From: Streptomyces zhihengii
GTDB taxonomy: Bacteria; Actinomycetota; Actinomycetes; Streptomycetales; Streptomycetaceae
Assembly: GCF_016919245.1 (NCBI RefSeq)
Contig: NZ_JAFEJA010000002.1
Span: 1,614,501-1,678,500 of the forward strand
Direction of reading: 5' to 3'
Length of the DNA stretch: 64,000 nt
Each line of letters starts with the position of its first letter. The stretch's first letter is position 1. Shown here piece by piece: positions 1 to 8,379 of the stretch. The notes beneath the pieces were generated by a model, which was not told the origin of the DNA, searched no databases, and worked only from the letters and a program-made list of their open reading frames with translations. Made by a program: the position numbers and the translations under genes.

Positions 1-1
1 G

Positions 2-1051
2 TGGGCCGTGGCGCAGGTGCCGGTGCTCGTCGTCGCCTCGGTCCCGGCGCTGGTGGCCGGACGTGTCCTGCTCGGTGCCGCGGAGGGCCCCGCGGCGTCG
101 ATGTCGATGCACGCGCTGTACAAGTGGTTCCCCGCGGACCGGCGAGGGCTGCCGTCGGCGCTCCAGATCAGCGGTGCCGCGCTGGGCATGCTGGTCGCGG
201 CGCCGGTCGTCACCTGGCTCATCACGGACTTCGGCTGGCGCTCCGCCTTCGTGGTCCTCGCCGTGACGAGCGTGGTGTGGAGCGTGATCTGGTGGTGGGT
301 CGGCCACGACGGCCCCTACGGCGGTGAGTCCGCGGGCGGGGCCGGTGGGCACGGGGCCGCCGCCGACGCCTCGCCGGCCGGGGCTCCTGGTGTGTCCGCG
401 CCGCCCGTACGGCTGCCCTACCGGCGCCTGCTGCTGAACGGCACGGTGCTCGGGTCCGTCGTCGCCGCCTTCGGCGCCTCCTGGGCGCTGGCGCTGAGCC
501 ACGCCTGGCTGCCCGCCTACCTGCGCACCGAACTCGGCATGGCGCCGGGCGGCGCAGCGACGGTCATCAGCGCGATCTCGGCCTTCAGCCTCGTGCTGCT
601 GCTCTCTGTGCCGGTACTGGTGGACACCCTCCGGCGGCGCGGCCGTTCGGCCCGCTGGTCCACGGGCGCCCCGCAGGGAGTCGCCGTCGGCGTCGCGGCA
701 CTCGCGATGGCGACCCTGCCCTTCGTCGACGGGCGGGGCGCCCATCTCGTGCTGCTCGCCGTGGCGTTCGGCGGTCACGCCATCGTCTTCCCGCTGCACT
801 ACATGACCGCGTCGGCGGTGGTCCCGGCGCTCCAGCGGGGCGCCGTGTTCGGCGTCGTCGCCGCGGCCGGGACGCTGCCGGGGCTGGTGTCCCCGTATCT
901 GACCGGCCGTCTGCTGGACTCCGCCACCACCCGGAGCGAGGGCTACGCGCATGCGTATCTGCTGTCCGCCGCCGTCATGCTGGTCTGCGCCGTCGTCGCC
1001 CTGGTCACCATCCGGCCCGAGCGGGACGCGCGGCGGCTCGGCGTCGGCTGA
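2..1051 (+). CDS. MFS transporter, C-terminal part (5' end outside window)
   Basis: The frame is open from the first base and ends at TGA 1049-1051, leaving 349 visible residues. The protein alternates long hydrophobic helices with short loops. An early stretch reading KWFPADRRGLPSA resembles the W-F-P-x-x-x-R-G signature of the anion:cation symporter branch of the major facilitator superfamily. A polar, Gly/Ala-rich loop around residues 105-135 is the likely central cytoplasmic loop between the two six-helix halves. The substrate cannot be read from the sequence. The gene converges on the TetR gene and shares a strong hairpin terminator with it. Given the catabolic genes beyond, it may import an organic acid, but that is inference only. 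Confidence 0.8.
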   Translation, partial: WAVAQVPVLVVASVPALVAGRVLLGAAEGPAASMSMHALYKWFPADRRGLPSALQISGAALGMLVAAPVVTWLITDFGWRSAFVVLAVTSVVWSVIWWWVGHDGPYGGESAGGAGGHGAAADASPAGAPGVSAPPVRLPYRRLLLNGTVLGSVVAAFGASWALALSHAWLPAYLRTELGMAPGGAATVISAISAFSLVLLLSVPVLVDTLRRRGRSARWSTGAPQGVAVGVAALAMATLPFVDGRGAHLVLLAVAFGGHAIVFPLHYMTASAVVPALQRGAVFGVVAAAGTLPGLVSPYLTGRLLDSATTRSEGYAHAYLLSAAVMLVCAVVALVTIRPERDARRLGVG

Positions 1052-1057
1052 CCGCAC

Positions 1058-1088
1058 GGCGGCCGGCCCCGCTCCGGGGCCGGCCGCC
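1058..1088. terminator. Bidirectional hairpin terminator
   Basis: A perfect 14-bp inverted repeat (1058-1071 with 1075-1088) around a 3-nt loop lies between the convergent MFS and TetR stop codons. There is no T tract, which is usual for high-GC actinobacterial terminators. Confidence 0.75.
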
Positions 1089-1103
1089 GGGGCCCGGCCG
1101 GGA

Positions 1104-1700
1104 TCAGTCCCGGGTGTCGAAGCCGCTCGCCCAGTACCTGCCGCGCAGGGCCAGGTCGAGCAGCATCCGCACGACCTCCTCGGCCGGCAGCGACGGCGTG
1201 TCCTGCTCGACCCACCAGCGCAGCACGGAGATCTGCTCGCCCACCCATACGCGGGCCAGCAGTTCGGGGTCGATGCGGGGCTGCACCGCGTTGCGCTCCG
1301 CGCGGGCGCGGAACTCCTGGGCCGTCGCCCGCGCGACGGCATCCGTGAACATCTGGAGAGGTTTGCCGTCGCCCTCGCCCCGCAGGACGATCCGGTACAG
1401 GTCGCGCTCCTCCCGGGCGTGCCGCAGCATCTCCAGGACCGGCTTCCCGGTGAAGCCGACCCGGCTGTCGGCGACGGCGGGCTCCAGGCGCTCGCCGAGC
1501 CCGGCCAGCAGGTCGGCCGTCACCCGGGCGAACAGGTCCTCCTTGTCGCGGAAGTGGGCGTAGAACGTGGCACGGGCCACGTCCGCCCGCTCGGTGATGT
1601 CCTCGACGGTCAGCGCCGCGCAGCCGCGCTCCAGCACCAGTTCCACCAGGGCGGCCCCCAGGGCGCGGCGTGAGCGCCTCGTCCGTCTGTCCTCGGCCAC
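1104..1700 (-). CDS. TetR/AcrR family transcriptional regulator
   Basis: This 198-residue protein has an N-terminal TetR helix-turn-helix at about residues 10-55, including the recognition-helix region VARATFYAHFRDKEDLF, followed by an all-helical ligand/dimer domain. GTG 1700 was chosen because AGGAGAGG lies just upstream and the HTH starts about 10 residues in; a longer in-frame extension upstream has no coding character. It is divergent from the acyl-CoA synthetase gene, and a 22-bp imperfect palindrome lies between the two starts. It probably represses itself and the catabolic genes, perhaps with an acyl-CoA ligand, but the ligand is not known from the sequence. Confidence 0.9.
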   Translation of the reverse strand: MAEDRRTRRSRRALGAALVELVLERGCAALTVEDITERADVARATFYAHFRDKEDLFARVTADLLAGLGERLEPAVADSRVGFTGKPVLEMLRHAREERDLYRIVLRGEGDGKPLQMFTDAVARATAQEFRARAERNAVQPRIDPELLARVWVGEQISVLRWWVEQDTPSLPAEEVVRMLLDLALRGRYWASGFDTRD

Positions 1701-1773
1701 GAAGCCACCTCTCCTCGATCGTCCGTCGCGCTGTGAGGGCGCCCAGTCTAGAAGACTCTTGACACTCCACAAG

Positions 1774-1795
1774 TTACTGAACAAGCTGTCTGTAA
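1774..1795. promoter_or_regulatory. Candidate TetR operator
   Basis: TTACTGA at 1774-1780 and TCTGTAA at 1789-1795 form an inverted repeat with one mismatch and an 8-nt spacer. It sits in the unusually AT-rich 149-bp gap between the divergent TetR gene and the acyl-CoA synthetase gene. A TTGACA element at 1759-1764 is nearby. Binding by the adjacent TetR is inferred from position. Confidence 0.5.
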
Positions 1796-1849
1796 TTGAA
1801 CTGACTGTGCATATCCGTTGAAGACCATCCCGACCTGGAGCAGTGCTAC

Positions 1850-3430
1850 ATGAACCTCGGCACCTATCTGTCGCGCAGCGCCCGCTACTGGCCCCACGCC
1901 CCGGCCCTCGTCTGCGGCGACCGCACCTGGACCTTCGCCGCGCTGGAGAGCTCGGCGAACGCCCTGGCCTCCGCCCTGACCACCCGGGGCCTGCGCCCCG
2001 GCGACGCCGTGGCCTCGGTCGCCTGGAACCGCGGCGAACTGGTGGAGACCGAATTCGCCCTCTACAAGGCGGGCCTGACGAGGGCACCGGTCAACGCCCG
2101 CCTCGGCCGGGGCGAGATCGCGCACATCCTGCGCTACGCCCCCGTGCGCGCCCTGGTCTACGACGCCGCACACCGCGAGGACGCCCTCGCCGCGATCGCC
2201 GAGGCCGGCACCGGCTGCCTCGCCGTCCCGCTCGACGAGGAACGGGACGACACCGCCCCCACCGTGCCGTCGGTCCCCTACGCCACCCTGCTCGCCGAGG
2301 GCGACGCCACGGTCCCCTTCCTGGTCGAGCAGGACGAGAACGATCCCTGTGTCCTGAACTTCACGTCCGGCTCCACGGGCGCGCTGAAGGCCGCCGTGCA
2401 GACCGTCGGCAACCGGCTCGCGAACATGCGCAAGCTGCTGATGTCCGACGAGTCACGCCCCCGGCCCGGCGCCCGCTACCTCGCCTGCGGCCCCATCACC
2501 CATGCCACCGGCATGGGGCTGCTGGCCGGTGTGTTCGGCGGATCCGCGACCTACGTCCTGCCCGCGTGGAGCCCGGCCGCCTTCCTGGAGACGGTGGAGA
2601 AGGAGCGCATCACCGCCACCTTCCTCGTCCCGGCCATGGTCACCACCGTGCTCGCCCACCCCGGAGCCGGGCGCCACGACCTGTCGTCGCTCACCAGCGT
2701 GCGGATCGGCGGCGCGCCCATCTCGCCGCAGCGGCTGCGCGAGGCCGTGGAGTTCTTCGGCCCCGTCGTCGCCCAGGGGTACGGGCTCGGCGAGACCACC
2801 AGCGTGGTCGCCGGCCTCAGCGCCGACGAGATCGGTCGGGCCGTGCTGGACGACCCCGAACTGCTCCAGTCGTGCGGGCGCGCCTCCTGGGACACCGAGG
2901 TGCGCGTCGTCGGCGAGGACGGCCGCGAACTCGGCCCGCGCGAGGTCGGCGAGGTCATCGTGCGCGGCCCGGACTGCGTGCGCGAGTACTGGAAGGAGCC
3001 CGAGCTGTCGGCGGAGACCTTCCGCGACGGATGGGTGCACACCGGCGACCTCGCCTGGATGCGGGAGGACGGCTACCTCTTCATCGTCGACCGCAAGAAG
3101 GACATGATCATCTCCGGCGGCTTCAACATCTACTGCACCGAGGTCGAGGCCGCCCTCTACGAGCACCCCGCGGTCCAGGAGGCGTGCGTCGTCGGCGTCC
3201 CCGACGAGAAGTGGGGCGAGGCCGTCAGGGCCGTCGTCATCGCGGGCCCCGGGGACACCGGCGTCACCGCCGACGAGCTGATCGCGTTCTGCGCCGAACG
3301 CCTGGACCGCTTCAAGAAGCCCCGGGCCGTCGACTTCGTGACCGAGCTGCCCCACAACCGCAACGGCAAGCTCGACCGCAAGGCCGTGCGCGAACCGTAC
3401 TGGGCCCACGCCGCCCGCCGCGTCAACTGA
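1850..3430 (+). CDS. AMP-dependent acyl-CoA synthetase/ligase
   Basis: This 526-residue ANL-superfamily enzyme activates a carboxylic acid with ATP and joins it to CoA. Visible core motifs are TSGSTG (phosphate-binding loop, from about T172), YGLGETT, HTGDLAW, DRKKDMIISGG (hinge) and NRNGKLDRK, whose Lys at about 507 is the expected catalytic lysine of the C-terminal domain. The length is normal for the family. It is the first gene of a run with the acyl-CoA dehydrogenase (31-nt gap) and the alkyl sulfatase (14-nt gap), and is divergent from the TetR gene. A fatty-acid or aromatic-acid substrate is likely, but chain length cannot be read. Confidence 0.92.
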   Translation: MNLGTYLSRSARYWPHAPALVCGDRTWTFAALESSANALASALTTRGLRPGDAVASVAWNRGELVETEFALYKAGLTRAPVNARLGRGEIAHILRYAPVRALVYDAAHREDALAAIAEAGTGCLAVPLDEERDDTAPTVPSVPYATLLAEGDATVPFLVEQDENDPCVLNFTSGSTGALKAAVQTVGNRLANMRKLLMSDESRPRPGARYLACGPITHATGMGLLAGVFGGSATYVLPAWSPAAFLETVEKERITATFLVPAMVTTVLAHPGAGRHDLSSLTSVRIGGAPISPQRLREAVEFFGPVVAQGYGLGETTSVVAGLSADEIGRAVLDDPELLQSCGRASWDTEVRVVGEDGRELGPREVGEVIVRGPDCVREYWKEPELSAETFRDGWVHTGDLAWMREDGYLFIVDRKKDMIISGGFNIYCTEVEAALYEHPAVQEACVVGVPDEKWGEAVRAVVIAGPGDTGVTADELIAFCAERLDRFKKPRAVDFVTELPHNRNGKLDRKAVREPYWAHAARRVN

Positions 3431-3461
3431 CTCCGCCCTCCCGTTCCCTCCAGGAGCACCC

Positions 3462-4658
3462 GTGACCTTCTCCCTCCGCCCCGCCTACGACGACCCCCGC
3501 ACGGCGGAACTCGTCGACCGCCTGCGCGACTACATTGACGGCGAACTCGCCGACTACGAGCGCGAGCGCGGCATCACCCCGTCCGGCCGCCTCACCCGCG
3601 CCGATCTCGAACCGGTCTGGCGCCGCAGCCGCGAACTCGGCTTCTACGGCATCCATCTGCCCGCGGAGTACGGCGGGCAGGGTCTCGACCACACCCGGCT
3701 CGCCGCGCTGAAGGAGGAACTCGGCGCCAGCGGACGCGTCCTGGCGAGCAGCGTCCTCGGCGACATGGGCGGCCCGCTGCGCGCGGGCGACATCCTCCGC
3801 CACGCCACCCGGCACCAGCTCGACACCTATCTGCTGCCGCTGATCCGCGGCGAGCGCGCCTGCTGCTTCTCCCTCACCGAGGCCGACGCCGGCTCCGACG
3901 TGCGCTCCATGAGCACCGTCGCCGTCCGCGACGGCGACGCGTACCGGCTGACCGGGCACAAGGTCTTCTCCTCCGCCGGTCCGTTCGCCGACTTCGCCAT
4001 CGTCGTCGCCCGCATGGCCGGGGAGGACGAACCGACCGACGGCAAGCCGCGGTTCTCCGCGTTCCTCGTCGACCTCGACAGCCCAGGCTGCCGCGTCGAG
4101 GACGGCGCCGTCCCGATGTCCGGCGAGCACATCGAGAGCGACATCGTCCTCGACGACTGCCGGGTGCCGGCCGCCAACCTGCTCGGCGAGGAGGGCGAGG
4201 GCATGCGCATCGCGCTCGGCCGGGTCACCACCAACCGGCTGCTGCACTGCCCCACCGTCCTCGGCGCCACCCGCCGGGCACTCGACCTCACACTGGACCG
4301 GGCCCGCACCCGCCTCGTCGCGCAGGGCAGGCCCCTGCTCTCCCTCCAGGCGATCCAGCACAAGGTCGCCGACATGGCGACCGAGCTCTACGCCGCGCGC
4401 TCCATGACCTACGCGGCGCTCGCCGCCCTCGACCAGGGCCGCGAGGTGCACACCGAGGCGTTCATGTGCAAGCTCTTCGTCGCCGAGTCCGCCTTCCGCA
4501 TCCTCGACGAGGCCGTGCAGATCCACGGCAAGGAAGGGCTGACCCAGGGCCACGAGATCGAGTTCCTCTTCCGCAAGATCCGCATGTTCCGGGTGCTGAC
4601 CGGCACCTCGGAGATCCAGCGCAACGGCATCGCGAGGGCCCTGGCCTTCCAGCACTGA
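3462..4658 (+). CDS. Acyl-CoA dehydrogenase
   Basis: This 398-residue FAD enzyme introduces the alpha,beta double bond into acyl-CoA. Three family regions are visible: the helical N-terminus, a middle beta domain with FSLTEADAGSD, and the C-terminal helical domain ending in GTSEIQRNGIARALA. The start is GTG 3462 behind CCAGGAG. The residue just before GTSE is Thr (LTGTSE). Medium-chain enzymes carry their catalytic Glu there, so the base may come from another helix, as in isovaleryl-type enzymes, or the substrate class may differ. It follows the acyl-CoA synthetase and likely uses its product. Confidence 0.9.
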   Translation: MTFSLRPAYDDPRTAELVDRLRDYIDGELADYERERGITPSGRLTRADLEPVWRRSRELGFYGIHLPAEYGGQGLDHTRLAALKEELGASGRVLASSVLGDMGGPLRAGDILRHATRHQLDTYLLPLIRGERACCFSLTEADAGSDVRSMSTVAVRDGDAYRLTGHKVFSSAGPFADFAIVVARMAGEDEPTDGKPRFSAFLVDLDSPGCRVEDGAVPMSGEHIESDIVLDDCRVPAANLLGEEGEGMRIALGRVTTNRLLHCPTVLGATRRALDLTLDRARTRLVAQGRPLLSLQAIQHKVADMATELYAARSMTYAALAALDQGREVHTEAFMCKLFVAESAFRILDEAVQIHGKEGLTQGHEIEFLFRKIRMFRVLTGTSEIQRNGIARALAFQH

Positions 4659-4672
4659 GAGGCACGCATCCC

Positions 4673-6619
4673 ATGACGCCGATGAACAGGCGCGGCTTCG
4701 TCGCCGCCACGGCCGGCGCGGCGGCCGCCGCCGTCTCGCCCGACCCCCGGACCTCACAGGCCGCACCGGGCCCCAACCGGCCCGGCACACCGTCACCGAC
4801 GCGCACGGACGGCCTCCCCTACGACGACACGGACGACTTCGCCGACGCCCGCAGGGGCTTCGTCGCCGCGTTCACCGGCGGACCGATCACCACCGCCGAC
4901 GGCAGGACCGCCTGGGACCCGGACGCCTACCGCTTCCTCCGGGACGCCGGCGACCGGGCCCCCGAGACCGTGGACCCCAGTCTGTGGCGGCAGGCGCGCC
5001 TGCTGTCGGAGCAGGGCCTCTACCGGGTCACCGACCGGATCTACCAGGTCAGGGGCCTGGACCTGTCCAACATGACGATCGTCGAGGGCGAGCGGGGCGT
5101 CATCGTCATCGACCCGCTCATCTCCGCCGAGACGGCCGCCGCCGCGCTGCGCCTCTACCGCGACCACCGCGGCGAGCGGCCCGTCACGGCGATGATCTAC
5201 ACCCACCCGCACGTCGACCACTTCGGCGGCTGCCGGGGCGTCCTGCCGGACGGCGCCGGGGACGTACCCGTCCTGGCCCCCGAGGGCTTCATGGAACACG
5301 CCGTCAGCGAGAACGTCTACGCGGGCCCGGCCATGTCCCGACGCGCCTCCTACATGTACGGCTCCCGGCTCCCCGCCGGCGTCACCGCACAGGTCGGATG
5401 CGGCCTCGGCCTGACCGTCTCGCTGGGCACCATCGGCCTGATCCCGCCCACCCGCTCGATCCGGGCCACCGGCGAGGAGACGACCCTCGACGGGGTCCGG
5501 ATCCGCTTCCAGATGACACCCGGAACCGAGTGCCAGGAGGAGATGAACTTCCTCTTCCCCGACCTGCGCGCCGTCTGCATGGCCGAGAACGCCACCCACA
5601 CCATGCACAACATCGTGACCCTGCGCGGCGCCCAGGTGCGCGACGCCCACGCCTGGGCCGGCTACCTCACCGAGTCGATCAGCCTGTACACCGGCACCGC
5701 CGACGTGGCCTTCGCCTCCCACCACTGGCCCACCTGGGGGAACGGCGCCATCGTTGAACTCCTCACCCACCAGAGGGACCTGTACGGCTACGTCCACGAC
5801 CAGACCGTCCGGCAGATCAACCAGGGCCTGACCGGCACCGAGATAGCCGAGAACTTCCGGCTGCCGCCGCGACTGGAAGGCGTCTGGGCCAACCGCGGCT
5901 ACTACGGCTCCCTCAGCCACAACGTCAAGGCGGTGTACCAGCGCTACATGGGCTGGTTCGACGGCAACCCCGCCCATCTGTGGGAACACCCCCCGGTCGA
6001 GGAGGCCCGCCGCTGGGTCGAGTCCCTCGGCGGCCAGGCCGCGGTCCGTGCCCGCGCCCGGCACTACACGGACCGGGGAGACCTCCGCTTCGCCGTCACC
6101 CTGCTCAACCACGCCGTCTTCAACGATCCCGGGGACAAGCGGGCCCGCCGTGACCTGGCCGCGCTCTACATCCGCCTCGGGCAGACGGTCGAGAACGCCG
6201 TCTGGCGCAACTTCTACCTCACCGGCGCGCAGGAGCTCGCCCACGGTGTCGCCCCCGCCGCCGGAGCCGCCCCCGGGCCCGACATGCAGCAGGCCCTGAC
6301 GGTCGGCCAGCTCATCGACGGCCTCGCCGTCCGGGTGAACGGACCGAAGGCGTGGGACACCGAGCTCCTGATCGACTGGCACATCGGCGCCGACCACTGG
6401 CACCTCCGCCTCGCGAACGGGCTCCTCACCTGGACCACCGGCCCCGGCCGGGCCACCGGCGCCGGGCTCACCATGACGATGACCAAGGCGCAGCTGCTGC
6501 GCGTGCTCGCCGGCCGGGGCACCGACGGCATCACCATGGACGGCGACCCCGCCCTGCTCACCCGGCTGCTGTCCGTCCTCGACAGGCCCGCCCCCGCCTT
6601 CCCGATCGTCACGCCCTGA
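4673..6619 (+). CDS. Tat-exported alkyl sulfatase (SdsA-type metallo-beta-lactamase fold)
   Basis: The 648-residue protein begins with a twin-arginine signal (NRRGFVAAT) followed by an Ala-rich stretch, so it is probably secreted folded. The metallo-beta-lactamase domain has the zinc motif H-x-H-x-D-H in THPHVDHFGG (H178, H180, D182, H183), and further His-rich motifs follow (MAENATHTMHN, FASHHWPTWG). A dimerisation region and a C-terminal SCP2-like domain (about 525-645) match the SdsA1 family, which hydrolyses primary alkyl sulfates such as SDS. ATG 4682 is an alternative start that also keeps the signal. Downstream of the acyl-CoA genes, it could feed alcohols or acids into beta-oxidation. 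Confidence 0.88.
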   Translation: MTPMNRRGFVAATAGAAAAAVSPDPRTSQAAPGPNRPGTPSPTRTDGLPYDDTDDFADARRGFVAAFTGGPITTADGRTAWDPDAYRFLRDAGDRAPETVDPSLWRQARLLSEQGLYRVTDRIYQVRGLDLSNMTIVEGERGVIVIDPLISAETAAAALRLYRDHRGERPVTAMIYTHPHVDHFGGCRGVLPDGAGDVPVLAPEGFMEHAVSENVYAGPAMSRRASYMYGSRLPAGVTAQVGCGLGLTVSLGTIGLIPPTRSIRATGEETTLDGVRIRFQMTPGTECQEEMNFLFPDLRAVCMAENATHTMHNIVTLRGAQVRDAHAWAGYLTESISLYTGTADVAFASHHWPTWGNGAIVELLTHQRDLYGYVHDQTVRQINQGLTGTEIAENFRLPPRLEGVWANRGYYGSLSHNVKAVYQRYMGWFDGNPAHLWEHPPVEEARRWVESLGGQAAVRARARHYTDRGDLRFAVTLLNHAVFNDPGDKRARRDLAALYIRLGQTVENAVWRNFYLTGAQELAHGVAPAAGAAPGPDMQQALTVGQLIDGLAVRVNGPKAWDTELLIDWHIGADHWHLRLANGLLTWTTGPGRATGAGLTMTMTKAQLLRVLAGRGTDGITMDGDPALLTRLLSVLDRPAPAFPIVTP

Positions 6620-6644
6620 GGAGCCGCCCGGCCCCGGCCCCGGC

Positions 6645-8336
6645 GTGGTGCCGCGGACGCGGGAACGCCCGGTCGGTAGCGTCGTGCGGGTGCTGTCGCT
6701 GCGTGGTCTGACGGGATCGAGGCTGCTGCTCACCGCCGTGGTCGGCGTGGTGGCCGTGGTGGCGGGCGTCGTCGCCGTGGTGGGGATGGTGCTGAGCGCC
6801 CACCACGACGAGGCCGCGGGGCGGATCGAGACCCGCTGGGGCCCGGCCGTCGCGGAACTCGGCGCCGTCCGCGCGGCGGCGGGGGACTTCCGCGCCGCCG
6901 CTCTCGCCGGAGCCGCCGGCCGGGACCTGCGCGGCGACCCCCGGCAGGAGATGGGCGGCCATCTCACCGCGCTCCGGCGGCTGGCGGACGGTGCCGACAC
7001 CGAGGTACGCCTGCGGACCGCGGACGTCGGCCGCAGTGTGACCAGGTGGCTGGACGGCGCCGGCCGCACCGGCACGGCGGACGGCCGCGCCGTCTTCGCG
7101 CTGCCCGCGGCCGCCGCCGGCACCGATCCCGCCGAGGGCACCTACGCGGCCGTCGACGCCCGGACCGTCGCGCTCGCGGCCCTGCTGGAGCGGCGCCGGG
7201 CCGAGGACGTCGAGAGCACGGCATGGCACATGAAGGGAGTGATGCTCTACATCCTCGGCCTCGCCGCCGCGCTGCTGCTCGCCGCGGTCGTCGCCGCGGT
7301 GGTGCTCCAGCGCCGCTACCTCGCCCCCGCGGGCGCCCTCGCCCAGGACCTGCGGCGCACCTCAAGCGGCGACACGACCGCCGGCAGGGCGGACCCCAGC
7401 CGCCGGGGCTGGCTCGGCCGTCTCACCCGGGAGGCCGACCGGGTACGCGAACGCCTGGCCAGGTCCGAGCGCGCGTCCCGCCGTGACCAGGAGGCCCTCG
7501 TCCAGGTCGGGCCCGCGGTCAGGGGCCTGCACGAGATCCTCGCCGCCCGCGACGACCCCGGCCCCGGCATCCTCACGGCCGGCGACGTGCGCGCGGCCGA
7601 GGGCCTGATCGCGGGCGACTACCTCGGCACCGTGCCCCTGACGGACGGGACCACCGCCGTCTTCCTCGGCGACGTCTGCGGCCACGGCGTGGCCGCGGGC
7701 CTGCTCGCCGTGCGCCTCAAGAGCGTCGTCATGGTCGGCCTGCGCCTCGGCGCCGGTCTGGACACCTGCGTCCGCGCGGTGCACCACGCCCTGGCCGGGG
7801 AGGAAGAACGCTTCACCACCCTGACCGTGGCCGTGCTGGACCCTCGGCGGTCCACGCTCACCTGGGTCAACGCCGGCCACGAGGAGCCGTTCCTGCGCCG
7901 CACCGACGGCACCCTCGAACGGCTGGCGACCACCGGCCCGATCGTCCACCCGCTGCTGCCCGCCCCGCCCGGCACCTGGGGGACGCGCTCCACCCGCCTC
8001 GACCCGGGGGACCTGCTGGTGCTGTCCACCGACGGCCTCACCGAAGGCCGTGGCGGCAGCGGCGAGGAGTTCGGCGAGCAGCGGGTCGCCGGCGTCCTGT
8101 CCGGACTCGCGGACCCGAGCCCCCTCGCCGCCGTCACCACCCTCTACACGGCCGCCGAACGGTTCGCCATCGACTGGGCGCGGGACGACGTCAGCCTCCT
8201 CGCCGCCGCGCTCGGCCCGGCGAAACCGGCCGCCGCCGGACCCCCGCGCGTGGAGACGGCCGCGACACAGCCCCTGGGACCGTCCGCCGACCGCGCGGAG
8301 CCGCCCCCGCGACCCCGACCGGACCCCCTCGCATGA
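6645..8336 (+). CDS. Membrane-bound SpoIIE/PP2C-type serine phosphatase
   Basis: There is a transmembrane helix at about residues 25-50, an extracytoplasmic sensor-like region of about 150 residues, a second helix at about 202-222, a short linker, and then a SpoIIE (PP2C) domain from about 320. Typical motifs are AGDYLG, FLGDVCGHGVAAG and LVLSTDGLTEG, with the metal-binding Asp residues present. The architecture resembles RsbU/RsbP-like phosphatases that dephosphorylate anti-anti-sigma factors after sensing an external cue. GTG 6645 lacks a close Shine-Dalgarno; GTG 6684 or 6690 is equally possible. No anti-sigma partner lies next to it, so the partner is unknown. Confidence 0.87.
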   Translation: MVPRTRERPVGSVVRVLSLRGLTGSRLLLTAVVGVVAVVAGVVAVVGMVLSAHHDEAAGRIETRWGPAVAELGAVRAAAGDFRAAALAGAAGRDLRGDPRQEMGGHLTALRRLADGADTEVRLRTADVGRSVTRWLDGAGRTGTADGRAVFALPAAAAGTDPAEGTYAAVDARTVALAALLERRRAEDVESTAWHMKGVMLYILGLAAALLLAAVVAAVVLQRRYLAPAGALAQDLRRTSSGDTTAGRADPSRRGWLGRLTREADRVRERLARSERASRRDQEALVQVGPAVRGLHEILAARDDPGPGILTAGDVRAAEGLIAGDYLGTVPLTDGTTAVFLGDVCGHGVAAGLLAVRLKSVVMVGLRLGAGLDTCVRAVHHALAGEEERFTTLTVAVLDPRRSTLTWVNAGHEEPFLRRTDGTLERLATTGPIVHPLLPAPPGTWGTRSTRLDPGDLLVLSTDGLTEGRGGSGEEFGEQRVAGVLSGLADPSPLAAVTTLYTAAERFAIDWARDDVSLLAAALGPAKPAAAGPPRVETAATQPLGPSADRAEPPPRPRPDPLA

Positions 8337-8379
8337 CGCCCCGACGAACGTGGCCCCCGACGGAGAAGGAGGCACCGAC

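Noticed and set aside
4793..7141. 782-residue minus-strand ORF
   Set aside because: It is antisense to the sulfatase and phosphatase genes. It is low-complexity Gly/Val/Asp/Arg and reflects codon bias of high-GC genes.
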